A stretch of DNA of 64,000 nucleotides from Streptomyces sp. IMTB 2501 (GTDB lineage Bacteria > Actinomycetota > Actinomycetes > Streptomycetales > Streptomycetaceae), in assembly GCF_001953885.1 (NCBI RefSeq), contig NZ_MQUS01000001.1, positions 434,001-498,000 of the forward strand, given 5' to 3'. A model generated the notes under the pieces. The model saw only the letters and a program-made list of their open reading frames with translations, was not told where the DNA came from and made no database searches. How positions within the stretch are numbered: the stretch's first letter is position 1; each line of letters begins with the position of its first letter. Below are positions 35,104-42,915 of this stretch, piece by piece. The translations under genes and the position numbers were made by a program.

Positions 35104-35319
35104 TCAGAGACCGGCGACCAGGCTGGTGACCGGCGCAACGTTCAGGCCGGTGACACCCTCGACGGTGCCGATCGCGGTGTTGGCCAGGCCGGAAACCGGG
35201 GCGATGCCGTTGACGGCACCGGTCACGGAGTTGAGGGCGTTCACGGACAGACCGCCGGAGACGTTGTCCAGCTCGGCGTCCGAGATCTCGACGGTCTCAA
35301 CCTGGGGGGTGGAGTTCAT
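35104..35319 (-). CDS. Double-glycine leader precursor peptide, cysteine-free core
   Basis: A 71-aa peptide that is the likely cargo of the adjacent exporter. The leader (1-23) is acidic and ends in the double-glycine cut site: VEISDAELDNVSGG. The 48-aa core has no cysteine and is rich in Val, Gly, Ala, Asn and Thr. It contains an internal repeat: VTGAVNGIAPVSGLA (32-46) and VTGLNVAPVTSLVAGL (56-71). The ATG at 35319 has GGAAGGGAAG upstream. No lanthionine synthetase, radical SAM or cyclodehydratase gene is beside it, so the product may be an unmodified (class II-like) bacteriocin or a surface/adhesive peptide. Names such as type A2 lantipeptide would rest only on the leader. Confidence 0.85.
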   Translation of the reverse strand: MNSTPQVETVEISDAELDNVSGGLSVNALNSVTGAVNGIAPVSGLANTAIGTVEGVTGLNVAPVTSLVAGL

Positions 35320-35774
35320 GATGGAACTTCCCTTCCTAATGGATATTTCACAAGGGGGGAGCGGCCCCCCTCTGGGGACAGACGGACGGCCGCGACCGCG
35401 GGCGCCGGGCACCCGTCTCCGGGAGCCCGCCGCGACCCCCGCGGTGCGATGGATCAAAGCACGCAGGCGGCGCGGGCTTCCAATCAATCAGGGCTCTCAC
35501 CAGGGCACTTGAGTCACGCAAGGGTTCATCCGTGCAGGCGTGTGCACGCCATGTCAGCGACTCCTTCACATGCGGCACGACTTCGGTGCGTCCGGTCCCT
35601 TGCCTGCGGCGCGGCGAATCCGGCACTCCTCGCCAAAGGAGTGCCGGGGGGCGTGCGAATGTGCAGATCCCTGGCCGTCAGTGACTTGGTTGAGTATTCA
35701 ATGTGCAGATTCCCTGAAGGAGGGATTCCGCATCTCGCTCGGAACGGACCGTTACTGATCGGTAGCGGAGCGTG
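35320..35774. other. Promoter region of the peptide-export operon, no gene seen
   Basis: These 455 bp hold no supported gene. GGGGGG-AGCGG-CCCCCC at 35354-35370 forms a GC hairpin in the expected 5' leader of the precursor gene. AT-richer stretches around 35480-35500 and 35680-35720 are candidate promoter areas. Confidence 0.35.
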
Positions 35775-36188
35775 TCAGCCCAGAATCGTGTACACCGTGC
35801 TCGCCCGAGCCGCGAGCGCCCCCGAGCCGGCGTCGCTCAGCGTGATGTCCGCGAACGCCATCCGTCGGCCCAGCTTCGTCAGGACCGCTTCGATCAGGAC
35901 ATCCGCACCGGACACCGCCCGCTGGAACGACGTCGACTGCTGAACCGTCGTCATCGGTACGAAACCGCCCCGCGCGGCGGACACCGCGATCACCGTCGCC
36001 GTGTCGGCGGCCGCCATCAGCGCCTGCCCCGACAACCCGCCGCCCTCCCGGGCCAGCCGCTCCGACCAGGGCAGACGCAGCACGGCCCGGTCCTCGCCCA
36101 CCGCCTCGACGGTCAGCCCGAGATCGAGCACCCAAGGCGCGAAGTGTGCGATGAGGATCTTGTCGGCTTCCGCGGGGGTCATCGTCAT
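35775..36188 (-). CDS. PaaI family hot-dog thioesterase
   Basis: A 137-aa acyl-CoA thioesterase-like protein. The hot-dog fold is indicated by GGGLSGQALMAAADTATVIAV (central helix with the catalytic acidic residue), TTVQQSTSFQRAVSGADVLIEAVLTKLGRRMAFADITL and the final strand ALAARASTVYTIL. The ATG at 36188 starts MTMTPAEAD; the second ATG two codons on is also possible. It is a single gene, divergent from the S1 protease. The substrate is unknown. Confidence 0.85.
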   Translation of the reverse strand: MTMTPAEADKILIAHFAPWVLDLGLTVEAVGEDRAVLRLPWSERLAREGGGLSGQALMAAADTATVIAVSAARGGFVPMTTVQQSTSFQRAVSGADVLIEAVLTKLGRRMAFADITLSDAGSGALAARASTVYTILG

Positions 36189-36371
36189 ATGGGCGATTGT
36201 TCCCGGCCGCTCCGCGCGGCACGCACGACGTGGCCGATTCGCCCTGCCGGCACGGCCGTTGGGAAACGGAATTGAACACACCGCGCGGTGGGTGCGTACC
36301 TACGGCCATCCAGGCGCCCCGATACGAGCTGCCCGTCAGTGGCAGACCCCCGTCCCAGGAGGTCGAGAAGT

Positions 36372-37844
36372 TTGAGTCACAAGCGAATGCCCAAGCGCAA
36401 AGCCGCGATAGCGGTGGGCGGTGTCGCGGCGCTCGGAGCGGCGGCCCTCCTGCTGCCGAACGCCAACGCCTCGCAGGACAAGAACGATGCGAACGCGGCG
36501 TCGGCGGCAGGCGGCACCGCGAAGACCCTGAAGGCCACCCAGGCGTCCGGCCTGGCCGCCCAGGTCCAGAAGATCCTCGGTGACGCCTTCGCCGGGTCGT
36601 ACTTCGACAGCGGCAAGCAGCAACTGGTCGTCAACGCGGTCGGCGGCGACAACAACGCGATCGCCCAGGCGAAGAACGCGGGCGCGGTCGTGCGCCAGGT
36701 GCAGAACAGCATCAAGGAGCTCAAGGCCGCCGCCGGCACGCTGAAGACCAAGGCGACGATCCCCGGCACCTCGTGGGCCGTGGACCCGCGTACCGACAAG
36801 GTCCTCGTCACCGCCGACTCCACCGTCACCGGCGCCAAGTGGAACAGACTGCAGTCGACCGTGCAGGGCCTCGGCTCCGGCATGGCGACGCTGACGAAGT
36901 CCGCCGGCGCCTTCAAGACCTTCGTCTCCGGCGGCGACGCCATCTTCTCCCAGACCCAGCAGGGCGGCGTTCGCTGCTCCCTCGGCTTCAACGTCACCGC
37001 CTCCGACGGCAGCCCCGCCTTTCTGACGGCCGGTCACTGCGGAGTCGCCGCCAAGGCCTGGTCCGACTCGCAGAACGGACAGCCGGTCGCCACCGTGGAC
37101 CAGGCCAAGTTCCCCGGCAACGACTTCTCGCTCGTCAAGTACAACGACAAGACCACCCAGGCGCCCAGTGAGGTCAACGCCGGCAACGGCCAGACCGTGC
37201 AGATCACCAAGGCCGCCGACGCCACCGTCGGCGAGACCGTGTTCCGCATGGGCTCGACCACCGGGCTGCACAACGGCCAGGTCACCGGCCTCAACGCCAC
37301 CGTGAACTTCGCGAGCGAGACCGTCCCGGGCGGCACCGACACCGTCAACGGCCTCATCCAGACCAACGTCTGCGCCGAGGCCGGGGACAGCGGCGGCTCC
37401 CTGTTCACCCAGGACGGCAGCGCCGTCGGCCTCACCTCCGGCGGCAGCGGAGACTGCAAGAGCGGCGGCGAGACCTTCTTCCAGCCGGTCACCGCCGCCC
37501 TGCAGGCCACCGGCGCGACCCTCGGTAACGGCGGTAACGGCGGTAACGGCGGTAACGGGGGCAACGCGGGCAACGGCGGGGGCGACCAGTCGGGCTCGGC
37601 CGCCCCGTCGGCCTCGGCCAGCGACCCGTCCGGCGCGGGCGGCGCGCAGATCGGCGGCGCGGGCGACCAGTCGGGTTCCGCCGCCCCGTCCGACTCGGCC
37701 ACCGACCCGTCCGGCACCGGCACCGGTTCCGGCACGGGCTCCGGTACCGGCTCCGGATCTGGTGACCAGTCCGGCAGTGGGAGCGACCCGTCCGGCGCCG
37801 GCTCCGCGAACGACGGGTCGTCGTCTCTGACCGGCACGCGCTGA
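36372..37844 (+). CDS. Secreted S1 family (streptogrisin-like) serine protease with Gly/Ser-rich tail
   Basis: A 490-aa trypsin-like preproprotease. It starts at TTG, with AGGAGG 9 nt upstream. The signal is KRKAAIAVGGVAALGAAALLLPNANA. A propeptide follows (~35-190; GTSWAVDPRTDKVLVTADSTVTG is characteristic). The catalytic triad is H222 in LTAGHCG, D251 in GNDFSLVKY and S340 in AEAGDSGGSLF. The C-terminal ~110 residues are low-complexity (Gly-Asn repeats, then Ser/Ala/Asp/Gly blocks) and may be a wall or substrate linker. The SSI inhibitor at 19347 could act on this enzyme class. Confidence 0.92.
   Translation: MSHKRMPKRKAAIAVGGVAALGAAALLLPNANASQDKNDANAASAAGGTAKTLKATQASGLAAQVQKILGDAFAGSYFDSGKQQLVVNAVGGDNNAIAQAKNAGAVVRQVQNSIKELKAAAGTLKTKATIPGTSWAVDPRTDKVLVTADSTVTGAKWNRLQSTVQGLGSGMATLTKSAGAFKTFVSGGDAIFSQTQQGGVRCSLGFNVTASDGSPAFLTAGHCGVAAKAWSDSQNGQPVATVDQAKFPGNDFSLVKYNDKTTQAPSEVNAGNGQTVQITKAADATVGETVFRMGSTTGLHNGQVTGLNATVNFASETVPGGTDTVNGLIQTNVCAEAGDSGGSLFTQDGSAVGLTSGGSGDCKSGGETFFQPVTAALQATGATLGNGGNGGNGGNGGNAGNGGGDQSGSAAPSASASDPSGAGGAQIGGAGDQSGSAAPSDSATDPSGTGTGSGTGSGTGSGSGDQSGSGSDPSGAGSANDGSSSLTGTR
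37524..37580 (+). repeat. Tandem 9-bp repeats (GGTAACGGC) in the protease tail
   Basis: Four near-perfect copies of GGTAACGGC followed by degenerate copies (GGCAACGCG, GGCAACGGC) encode a Gly-Asn-Gly array. Copy number may vary by slippage. Confidence 0.7.
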
Positions 37845-37971
37845 GCGCCGAGCGCTCCGCTCGGAGTGCGGCGATGGGTGCCGCGATCAGGCCGCCTTTC
37901 GTCTGCGGCGCCGTCGCGCCGCCCCCGCCGTCTCTCCGCCGGCCTCACCCGCGGTTCCGGCCGGCGGGGAA

Positions 37972-38003
37972 CGGTCCGGCCCTCCGGCGGGAGGGCCGGA
38001 CCG
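37972..38003. terminator. Bidirectional hairpin terminator
   Basis: CGGTCCGGCCCTCC at 37972-37985 pairs perfectly with the 14 bases at 37990-38003, with a 4-nt loop. It lies between the converging protease and phosphatase genes, 2 bp beyond the phosphatase stop, and should end both transcripts. Confidence 0.85.
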
Positions 38004-38005
38004 CG

Positions 38006-40144
38006 TCAGGTGCGGTCGGCCGCGCGCAGCAGCAGTACCGCCACGTCGTCCATCCGGTCCCGGGCCGCCGCGCTGTGCTGGACGAGCTCGTCCGCGAGCT
38101 TGTCCAGCGGCTGGTCGCCGATCTCCGACAGCAGCCCGCCGAGGCCGACCAGCGAGTCCTCGATGTCGATGCCCGGTGCCTCCACCAGACCGTCGGTGTA
38201 CAGGACGAGCACCGATCCGGGCGCGAGGGACACCTCGGTCGTCGGATACACCGCGGCCGCGTCGATCCCCAGCAGCGGGCCGCCCGCCAGGTCCAGCACC
38301 CGCACCCGTCCGTCCGGCCGTCTCAGCAGCGGCGGCGGATGCCCCGCACGCGCCATGACGGCCTGCCCGCGCGCCGGGTCCAGCCGCAGATACAGACAGC
38401 TGGCGAACAGCTCGGTGCCGAGGTCGATGAGCAGCCGGTTGGTGCTGCTCATGACCTCGTGCGGCGCCTGCCCGACCGTGGTGTACGCCCGCACACCGGT
38501 GCGGATCTGCCCCATCAGGCCCGCCGCGGTCACGTTGTGCCCCTGGACGTCCCCGATCACGGCCGCCGTGAGCGGCAGGCTCGGCACCAGGTCGTAGAAG
38601 TCGCCGCCGATCTCCATGCCATGGGTGGCCGGCAGATAGCGGGCGGCCGCCTCGATGCCGGGCGGCGGGGCCAGCGAGTGCGGCAGCAGGGCCTGCTGGA
38701 GGCCGTGAGCGAGCCGGTGTTTGGCGTCGTAGAGCTGGGCCCGCTCCAGAGCCTGCGCGATCAGCCCGCCCAGGGACGTCAGTACGGCCCGCTCGTCGGC
38801 CGGGAACACATGCGGCTCCGCATAGGCCAGCACACAGGTGCCGACCGGCCGACCGGACGCGATCAGCGGCAGATACGCCCAGGCCGCGAAGCCGTCCGGG
38901 GTCGAGTGCAGCCCCGGATACAGCCGTTCCAGCTCCTCCTGGGAGTCGAAGAACGACGGCACCCCGCTGTTCAGCGCGTGGGTGCCCGGCGTCCGTTCGC
39001 TCAGCGGCAGCCCGTGGAACCGCTCCACGGTGTGCGGATCCGGGTACCCGCGATGCCCCAGCACGTGCAGCCGTCCGCCCTGCGTGCCGAGGATCACCAG
39101 TGCCTGGCTGCCGACCGCCGCGGCCACCTCGTCCCAGACCAGCTGCACCACGTCCTGCACCCCGGCCGCCTCGGTCAGCGCGGCCGCGAGGCCCAGCACC
39201 TGCGAGATCGTCACCAGCCGGGACGGGGACACATCGGCCTGCGGCGCTCCGCGCGCGATCTCCGCCACCGTCCGCGCCCGGGTGATCCGCATGCTCAGCC
39301 CGGTCGTGCTCGGATACATCCGGAACGACAGCCACTCGCCCGGCGGGCGCAGCGCCACGAACGACGTCATCTGCTGGCTGAGCAGCGCTCCCCGGTAACG
39401 GTCCTCGTACATCGGGTCGTTCAGCCAGGGCACCGACACCCACGGCAGCGTGCCGAGCAGCTCCCCGGCCGGCCGGCCGAGCAGCTCGGCGGCGGCCGCG
39501 TTGACGAACGCGATCCGGCCGTGCAGATCCATCGACACCAGCCCATACGGCAGCCGGGACACCATCCGCGCCGCCTCCACCGACCCCAGCGTGTCGGCCA
39601 CGCCCGCCACTGGCGTCGCCACCACCTCGGCCGTGTCGAGGGCGAGCGGCCGGTCCTCCTGCGCGGCTCGCTCCAGCCGCAGCGCCAGCCGGTCGCAGGC
39701 CGCCCACAGCTGGTCGCGTTCCCCGTCGGACAGCTCCGACGGATGCGCGCCGGGCCAGGTCACGAAGACCGCGCCGTACACCTGCCGCTCCGTCGCCACG
39801 GGCAGCGCGGCCAGCGCGAACGGGTACGGCAGCACCACCGCGATACGCGGATAGCAGCGGGCCATCGCCTCCTCGCCGCCCACCCACACCAGCCGCCGCT
39901 CGCGCACCGCGTCGGCGACCGGGATCGGCGCGCTCAGCCCGACCCGCTCCCACGGCGCCGCGAACGCCCGGGGCATACCCGCGTGCACCGTCATCTCCAG
40001 GACCCGCTCCTCGGGCCTGAGCAGATACACCGCGCCGGAGTGCGCCTGCACCTCCTGCATCATCGAGACCAGCGCAAGCGACAGCACCGGCAGGGCGGCG
40101 GACGCCCTGTCGGCCGCCGGTGCCGGCCCCGGCCCGTCGGACAC
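38006..40144 (-). CDS. GAF-PAS-GAF-PP2C (SpoIIE) phosphatase
   Basis: A 712-aa regulator. The GTG at 40144 is chosen because AGGAGG lies 8 nt upstream. An N-terminal GAF-like domain (~10-165; HSGAVYLLRPEERVLEMTVHAG) is followed by PAS (~180-290; YGLVSMDLHGRIAFVNAAAAELLG) and a second GAF (~310-490; GSQALVILGTQGGRLHVLGHRG). The SpoIIE-type phosphatase (~500-712) has MEIGGDFYDLVPS, VIGDVQGHNVTAAGLMGQ, LVLYTDGLVEAPG and the final DDVAVLLLRA. Metal-binding aspartates are present. There is no HATPase domain, unlike the other two phosphatases in this window. The partner protein is not adjacent. Confidence 0.9.
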   Translation of the reverse strand: MSDGPGPAPAADRASAALPVLSLALVSMMQEVQAHSGAVYLLRPEERVLEMTVHAGMPRAFAAPWERVGLSAPIPVADAVRERRLVWVGGEEAMARCYPRIAVVLPYPFALAALPVATERQVYGAVFVTWPGAHPSELSDGERDQLWAACDRLALRLERAAQEDRPLALDTAEVVATPVAGVADTLGSVEAARMVSRLPYGLVSMDLHGRIAFVNAAAAELLGRPAGELLGTLPWVSVPWLNDPMYEDRYRGALLSQQMTSFVALRPPGEWLSFRMYPSTTGLSMRITRARTVAEIARGAPQADVSPSRLVTISQVLGLAAALTEAAGVQDVVQLVWDEVAAAVGSQALVILGTQGGRLHVLGHRGYPDPHTVERFHGLPLSERTPGTHALNSGVPSFFDSQEELERLYPGLHSTPDGFAAWAYLPLIASGRPVGTCVLAYAEPHVFPADERAVLTSLGGLIAQALERAQLYDAKHRLAHGLQQALLPHSLAPPPGIEAAARYLPATHGMEIGGDFYDLVPSLPLTAAVIGDVQGHNVTAAGLMGQIRTGVRAYTTVGQAPHEVMSSTNRLLIDLGTELFASCLYLRLDPARGQAVMARAGHPPPLLRRPDGRVRVLDLAGGPLLGIDAAAVYPTTEVSLAPGSVLVLYTDGLVEAPGIDIEDSLVGLGGLLSEIGDQPLDKLADELVQHSAAARDRMDDVAVLLLRAADRT

Positions 40145-40524
40145 GGCGACCACCTCCTCCGCGTCGCGCGTCCTGGGGACAAGATTCCCTCGCGGGGGCG
40201 TGCCGCGCACGGCGAGCAGCCGCCCGGCCCGGGCACACGGCCCCTCCTGGCGGGTCGCCTGCCGTACCCCGCCCGCCCGCACCCATGCCCGGGCAACGGA
40301 AGCGCGGGCGGCGTACGAGCGCCTCGTGTGCGCCCCCGCGCACCCTGATGGCCGGATCTCCGCGCCCGCAGACGGTATCGGCACCCAAGAATGGGCACGC
40401 GTTTTACGCACCGGAGGCGCGGTGCGGATTGTGGCGGGCCGCGAGGGGTGAGAAGGGCGCGGACCGCGACGGCAGGGGTGACGACGAGGAACGGGTGTGG
40501 GACGACCATCCGAGGGGGCGGAGC
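40145..40524. other. Divergent promoter region, no gene seen
   Basis: These 380 bp separate the phosphatase gene from the ramR-like gene. No supported gene or clear operator was found; both start-proximal ribosome sites are recognised (AGGAGG for the phosphatase, CGGAG for ramR). Confidence 0.35.
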
Positions 40525-41133
40525 ATGATCCGGGTTCTTCTGGTGCACGACGCGTGTCTGGTGCGATCGGTTCTGGCGGAATGGCTGCGGGGGGAGCAGG
40601 GACTGGATGTGGACGACACGCCGTGGCGGGGTGCCGCCGCCCGGGTGCGGTCGTTCGGTCCTGACGTGTGCGCGGCGGACCTCGACTGTGCCGACGGCCA
40701 AGGCGTGCCGCCGCTCGGCGAGCTGTGTCCGCCCGGGACCGGCGGCAGGCTGCCGGCGCTCGTGGTGCTGGCCCAGGCGAACCGGCCGGGTCTGCTGAAG
40801 CAGGCCGCCGAGGCGGGCGCGCTCGGCTTCGTCGACAAGGCCGGCTCGCCGGACCGTCTGGTGCGCGCGATCCGCTCCGTCGCCCGGAGGGAACGTTTCG
40901 TCGATGATTCGCTGGGCTTCGGGTTCCTCAAGGCGGCCCAGATGCCGCTCACCAGACGCGAGCTGAGTGTGCTGTCCCTGGCCGCCGCGGGCGCGTCCAT
41001 CGCGGAGATCGCCGGCAGCCTGCATCTGTCCTACGGCACCGTCCGCAACTACATGGCGTCGATCACCCGCAAGACCGGCGCGCGCAACCGCGTCGACGCG
41101 ATCCGCATATCGCGGGGCGAGGGATGGGTGTGA
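40525..41133 (+). CDS. ramR: RamR-like LuxR-type response regulator of the SapB cluster
   Basis: A 202-aa two-domain regulator. The N-terminal receiver (~1-120) begins MIRVLLVHDACLVRSVLAEWL and has its putative phospho-acceptor in AADLDC and lysine in GFVDKAGSPDRL; the first acidic pocket is altered (HD rather than DD/ED). The C-terminal LuxR helix-turn-helix (~135-195) reads LTRRELSVLSLAAAGASIAEIAGSLHLSYGTVRNYMASITRKTGARNRVDAI. It converges on the exporter genes of the lanthipeptide cluster, the same position as ramR/amfR, and probably activates ramC. No histidine kinase is nearby, as is usual for RamR. Confidence 0.88.
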   Translation: MIRVLLVHDACLVRSVLAEWLRGEQGLDVDDTPWRGAAARVRSFGPDVCAADLDCADGQGVPPLGELCPPGTGGRLPALVVLAQANRPGLLKQAAEAGALGFVDKAGSPDRLVRAIRSVARRERFVDDSLGFGFLKAAQMPLTRRELSVLSLAAAGASIAEIAGSLHLSYGTVRNYMASITRKTGARNRVDAIRISRGEGWV

Positions 41134-41145
41134 AGGGGGTCGTGC

Positions 41146-42915
41146 CTAGCGGGACAGTGGTGCCGGGCGGGGCGTCCAGCGGCCGGTCAGGTCGCGGTAC
41201 AGCGCCGAGGCCCGCAGCAGCTCGTCATGGGTGCCGCAGGCGGTGCGCGCGCCGTCCATGACGAGGATCCGGCCGGCGCGGCGGGCGGAACTGATCCGGT
41301 GCGCCACGACGATCAGCGTGCCGCCCGGACGCGCCGCGAACGCCCGCTCGGCGCGGGCCTCCGCCTCCGGGTCGAGATGGCAGGTCGCCTCGTCCAGGAG
41401 GGCCAGCGGGGCGGCGGAGAGGTAGGCGCGGGTCAGGGCGATCAACTGCCGCTCCCCCGCGGAGAGTTCCGCTGGTGTGACCGGGGCGCCTGGTCCGCCC
41501 AGCCTTTTCAGCAGGGGGGTCAGGCCGACCGCGTCGGCGGCCGCCAGCAGCTCGGGCTCCGGTAGGGGCTCGTTGCGGAAGAGGGTCAGGTTCTCGGCCA
41601 GGGTGCCGGTGTGGACGTAGGCCTCTTGCGGGATCAGCACGGTTGCCTGCGGCGCCGGGGCGGGGTGGCCGTACACATGGATGCTGCCTTGCTGTGGGGT
41701 GAGGAGGCCGGTGATGAGGCTGGTGAGTGTCGACTTGCCGATGCCGCTCGGGCCTACGACGGCCAGGTGGGCGCCTGCTGGGAGGGTGAGGTCGAGGTCG
41801 TCCAGGACGGGTTCGCTGGTGGGGCCGTAGGCGAAGGTCAGGGCAGTGACGGCGAGTGCGGTGTGTGCGTCTGGGGAAGGGGGGAGTGCGGTGGTACGGC
41901 GGGTGCGGGCTGTGTGTGGCTTGTCGCGGCCACGCGGCGGTAGCCGCATATCAGACACAGCCCCGCGCCCCTTCGGGGGTTGGCCCAGGAGCCGGTTCAG
42001 AACCACTGTCAGGCGCGAGCCGCTTGTGCCCAGGCCGTGGATGAGGTTGTTCAGGGCCGGGAGCAGGGACTGGGTGACGTAGGCGAGGGCGCCGACGAGG
42101 GCGCCCGGGGTGACGTCGTGGGCCAGCAGCCAGGGAGCGGTGAGCAGGAGCAGGACCGCCGGTAGTTCGCCGCCCACCGCCAGGGCGGCCACGCGGGCCG
42201 CGCTCCAGCGGGCCAGGGTGCGGGCGGTCCGTAGTTCCGCGTCGGTGCGTCGGCCGACGCCGTCGGCCGCGCGCTTCTCGGCGCCGGACGCGGTGATGTC
42301 CCGCAACCCCGGGAGCACCTCGCCCAGCTCCTGGGCCAGCGCCTCGTCGGCGGTCAGGAACGCCTCCTGCCGGCGGGCCAGCGGTCCGAGCGTCGCGGCG
42401 AACAGGGCCACCCCGGCGAGCAGCGGCGGCAGGACGACCGCGAGCAGCAGCGGCGCCAGTGAGCACAGGCCGATCAGGGCGCCGGCGGCGGTGAACAGGA
42501 ACGAACGGGTCACCATCACCACCCCGGCGAGTGTGTCCCGGGCGATCTCCACCTGCTGGGTCAGCCCGGACAGTGCCCCAGCGTCCGCCTCCCGCACCCC
42601 GCGCGCGACCACCGCCGTCACCAGCCGGTCCCGGGCCGGTTCGACCAGCGCGGCGACCACGCCGTACACCCGCCCGGTCCCGTATGCCCCGGCACACACG
42701 GAGAGCCCCGCGGCCCCCAGCCACAGCAGTCCGGTCCGCGCGTTCCCGGCCAGGAACCCGGCGTCCAGGGCTCGTGCGAGGGCGTATCCGACGAGGAACG
42801 TCTGTCCCGCCTCCAGCACGGACCATGCGCCGAGCCGGACCAGGACCCGCCACCGCGCCCGCAGAAACCGGCAGGCCCGGCGCGCACGGATTCCCGAGCC
42901 GCGCACGCCCGTCAA
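41146..42915 (-). CDS. ramB: SapB exporter ABC transporter, permease-ATPase (RamB-like)
   Basis: A 589-aa half-transporter. It starts at TTG overlapping the TGA of the upstream exporter gene (42912-42915). Six membrane helices lie in ~20-310 (FLVGYALARALDAGFL, LFTAAGALIGLCSLAPLLLAVVLPPLLAGVALFAA). The ATPase (~360-580) has Walker A GPSGIGKST, signature LSAGERQLIAL, Walker B LALLDEATCHLD and an H-loop VAHRISSA. The linker between the two halves (~310-345) contains a sequence that looks like a dispersed intergenic repeat. It probably works with the RamA-like protein to export SapB-type peptide. Confidence 0.88.
   Translation of the reverse strand: MTGVRGSGIRARRACRFLRARWRVLVRLGAWSVLEAGQTFLVGYALARALDAGFLAGNARTGLLWLGAAGLSVCAGAYGTGRVYGVVAALVEPARDRLVTAVVARGVREADAGALSGLTQQVEIARDTLAGVVMVTRSFLFTAAGALIGLCSLAPLLLAVVLPPLLAGVALFAATLGPLARRQEAFLTADEALAQELGEVLPGLRDITASGAEKRAADGVGRRTDAELRTARTLARWSAARVAALAVGGELPAVLLLLTAPWLLAHDVTPGALVGALAYVTQSLLPALNNLIHGLGTSGSRLTVVLNRLLGQPPKGRGAVSDMRLPPRGRDKPHTARTRRTTALPPSPDAHTALAVTALTFAYGPTSEPVLDDLDLTLPAGAHLAVVGPSGIGKSTLTSLITGLLTPQQGSIHVYGHPAPAPQATVLIPQEAYVHTGTLAENLTLFRNEPLPEPELLAAADAVGLTPLLKRLGGPGAPVTPAELSAGERQLIALTRAYLSAAPLALLDEATCHLDPEAEARAERAFAARPGGTLIVVAHRISSARRAGRILVMDGARTACGTHDELLRASALYRDLTGRWTPRPAPLSR
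41901..41985. repeat. Dispersed structured repeat embedded in the ramB-like gene
   Basis: GGCTGTGT (41908-41915) pairs with ACACAGCC (41955-41962), and inside it GCGGC-GGTA-GCCGC (41934-41947) forms another hairpin. The sequence then continues CCCCGCGCCCCTTCGGGG. This arrangement resembles a repeat I know from intergenic regions of many Streptomyces genomes. Here it is in frame in the linker of an ABC protein. Confidence 0.5.

Noticed and set aside
35104..35319. Lanthipeptide assignment for the double-glycine precursor
   Set aside because: The core has no cysteine and no LanM/LanB-type gene is present; only the leader resembles those of some lantipeptides.
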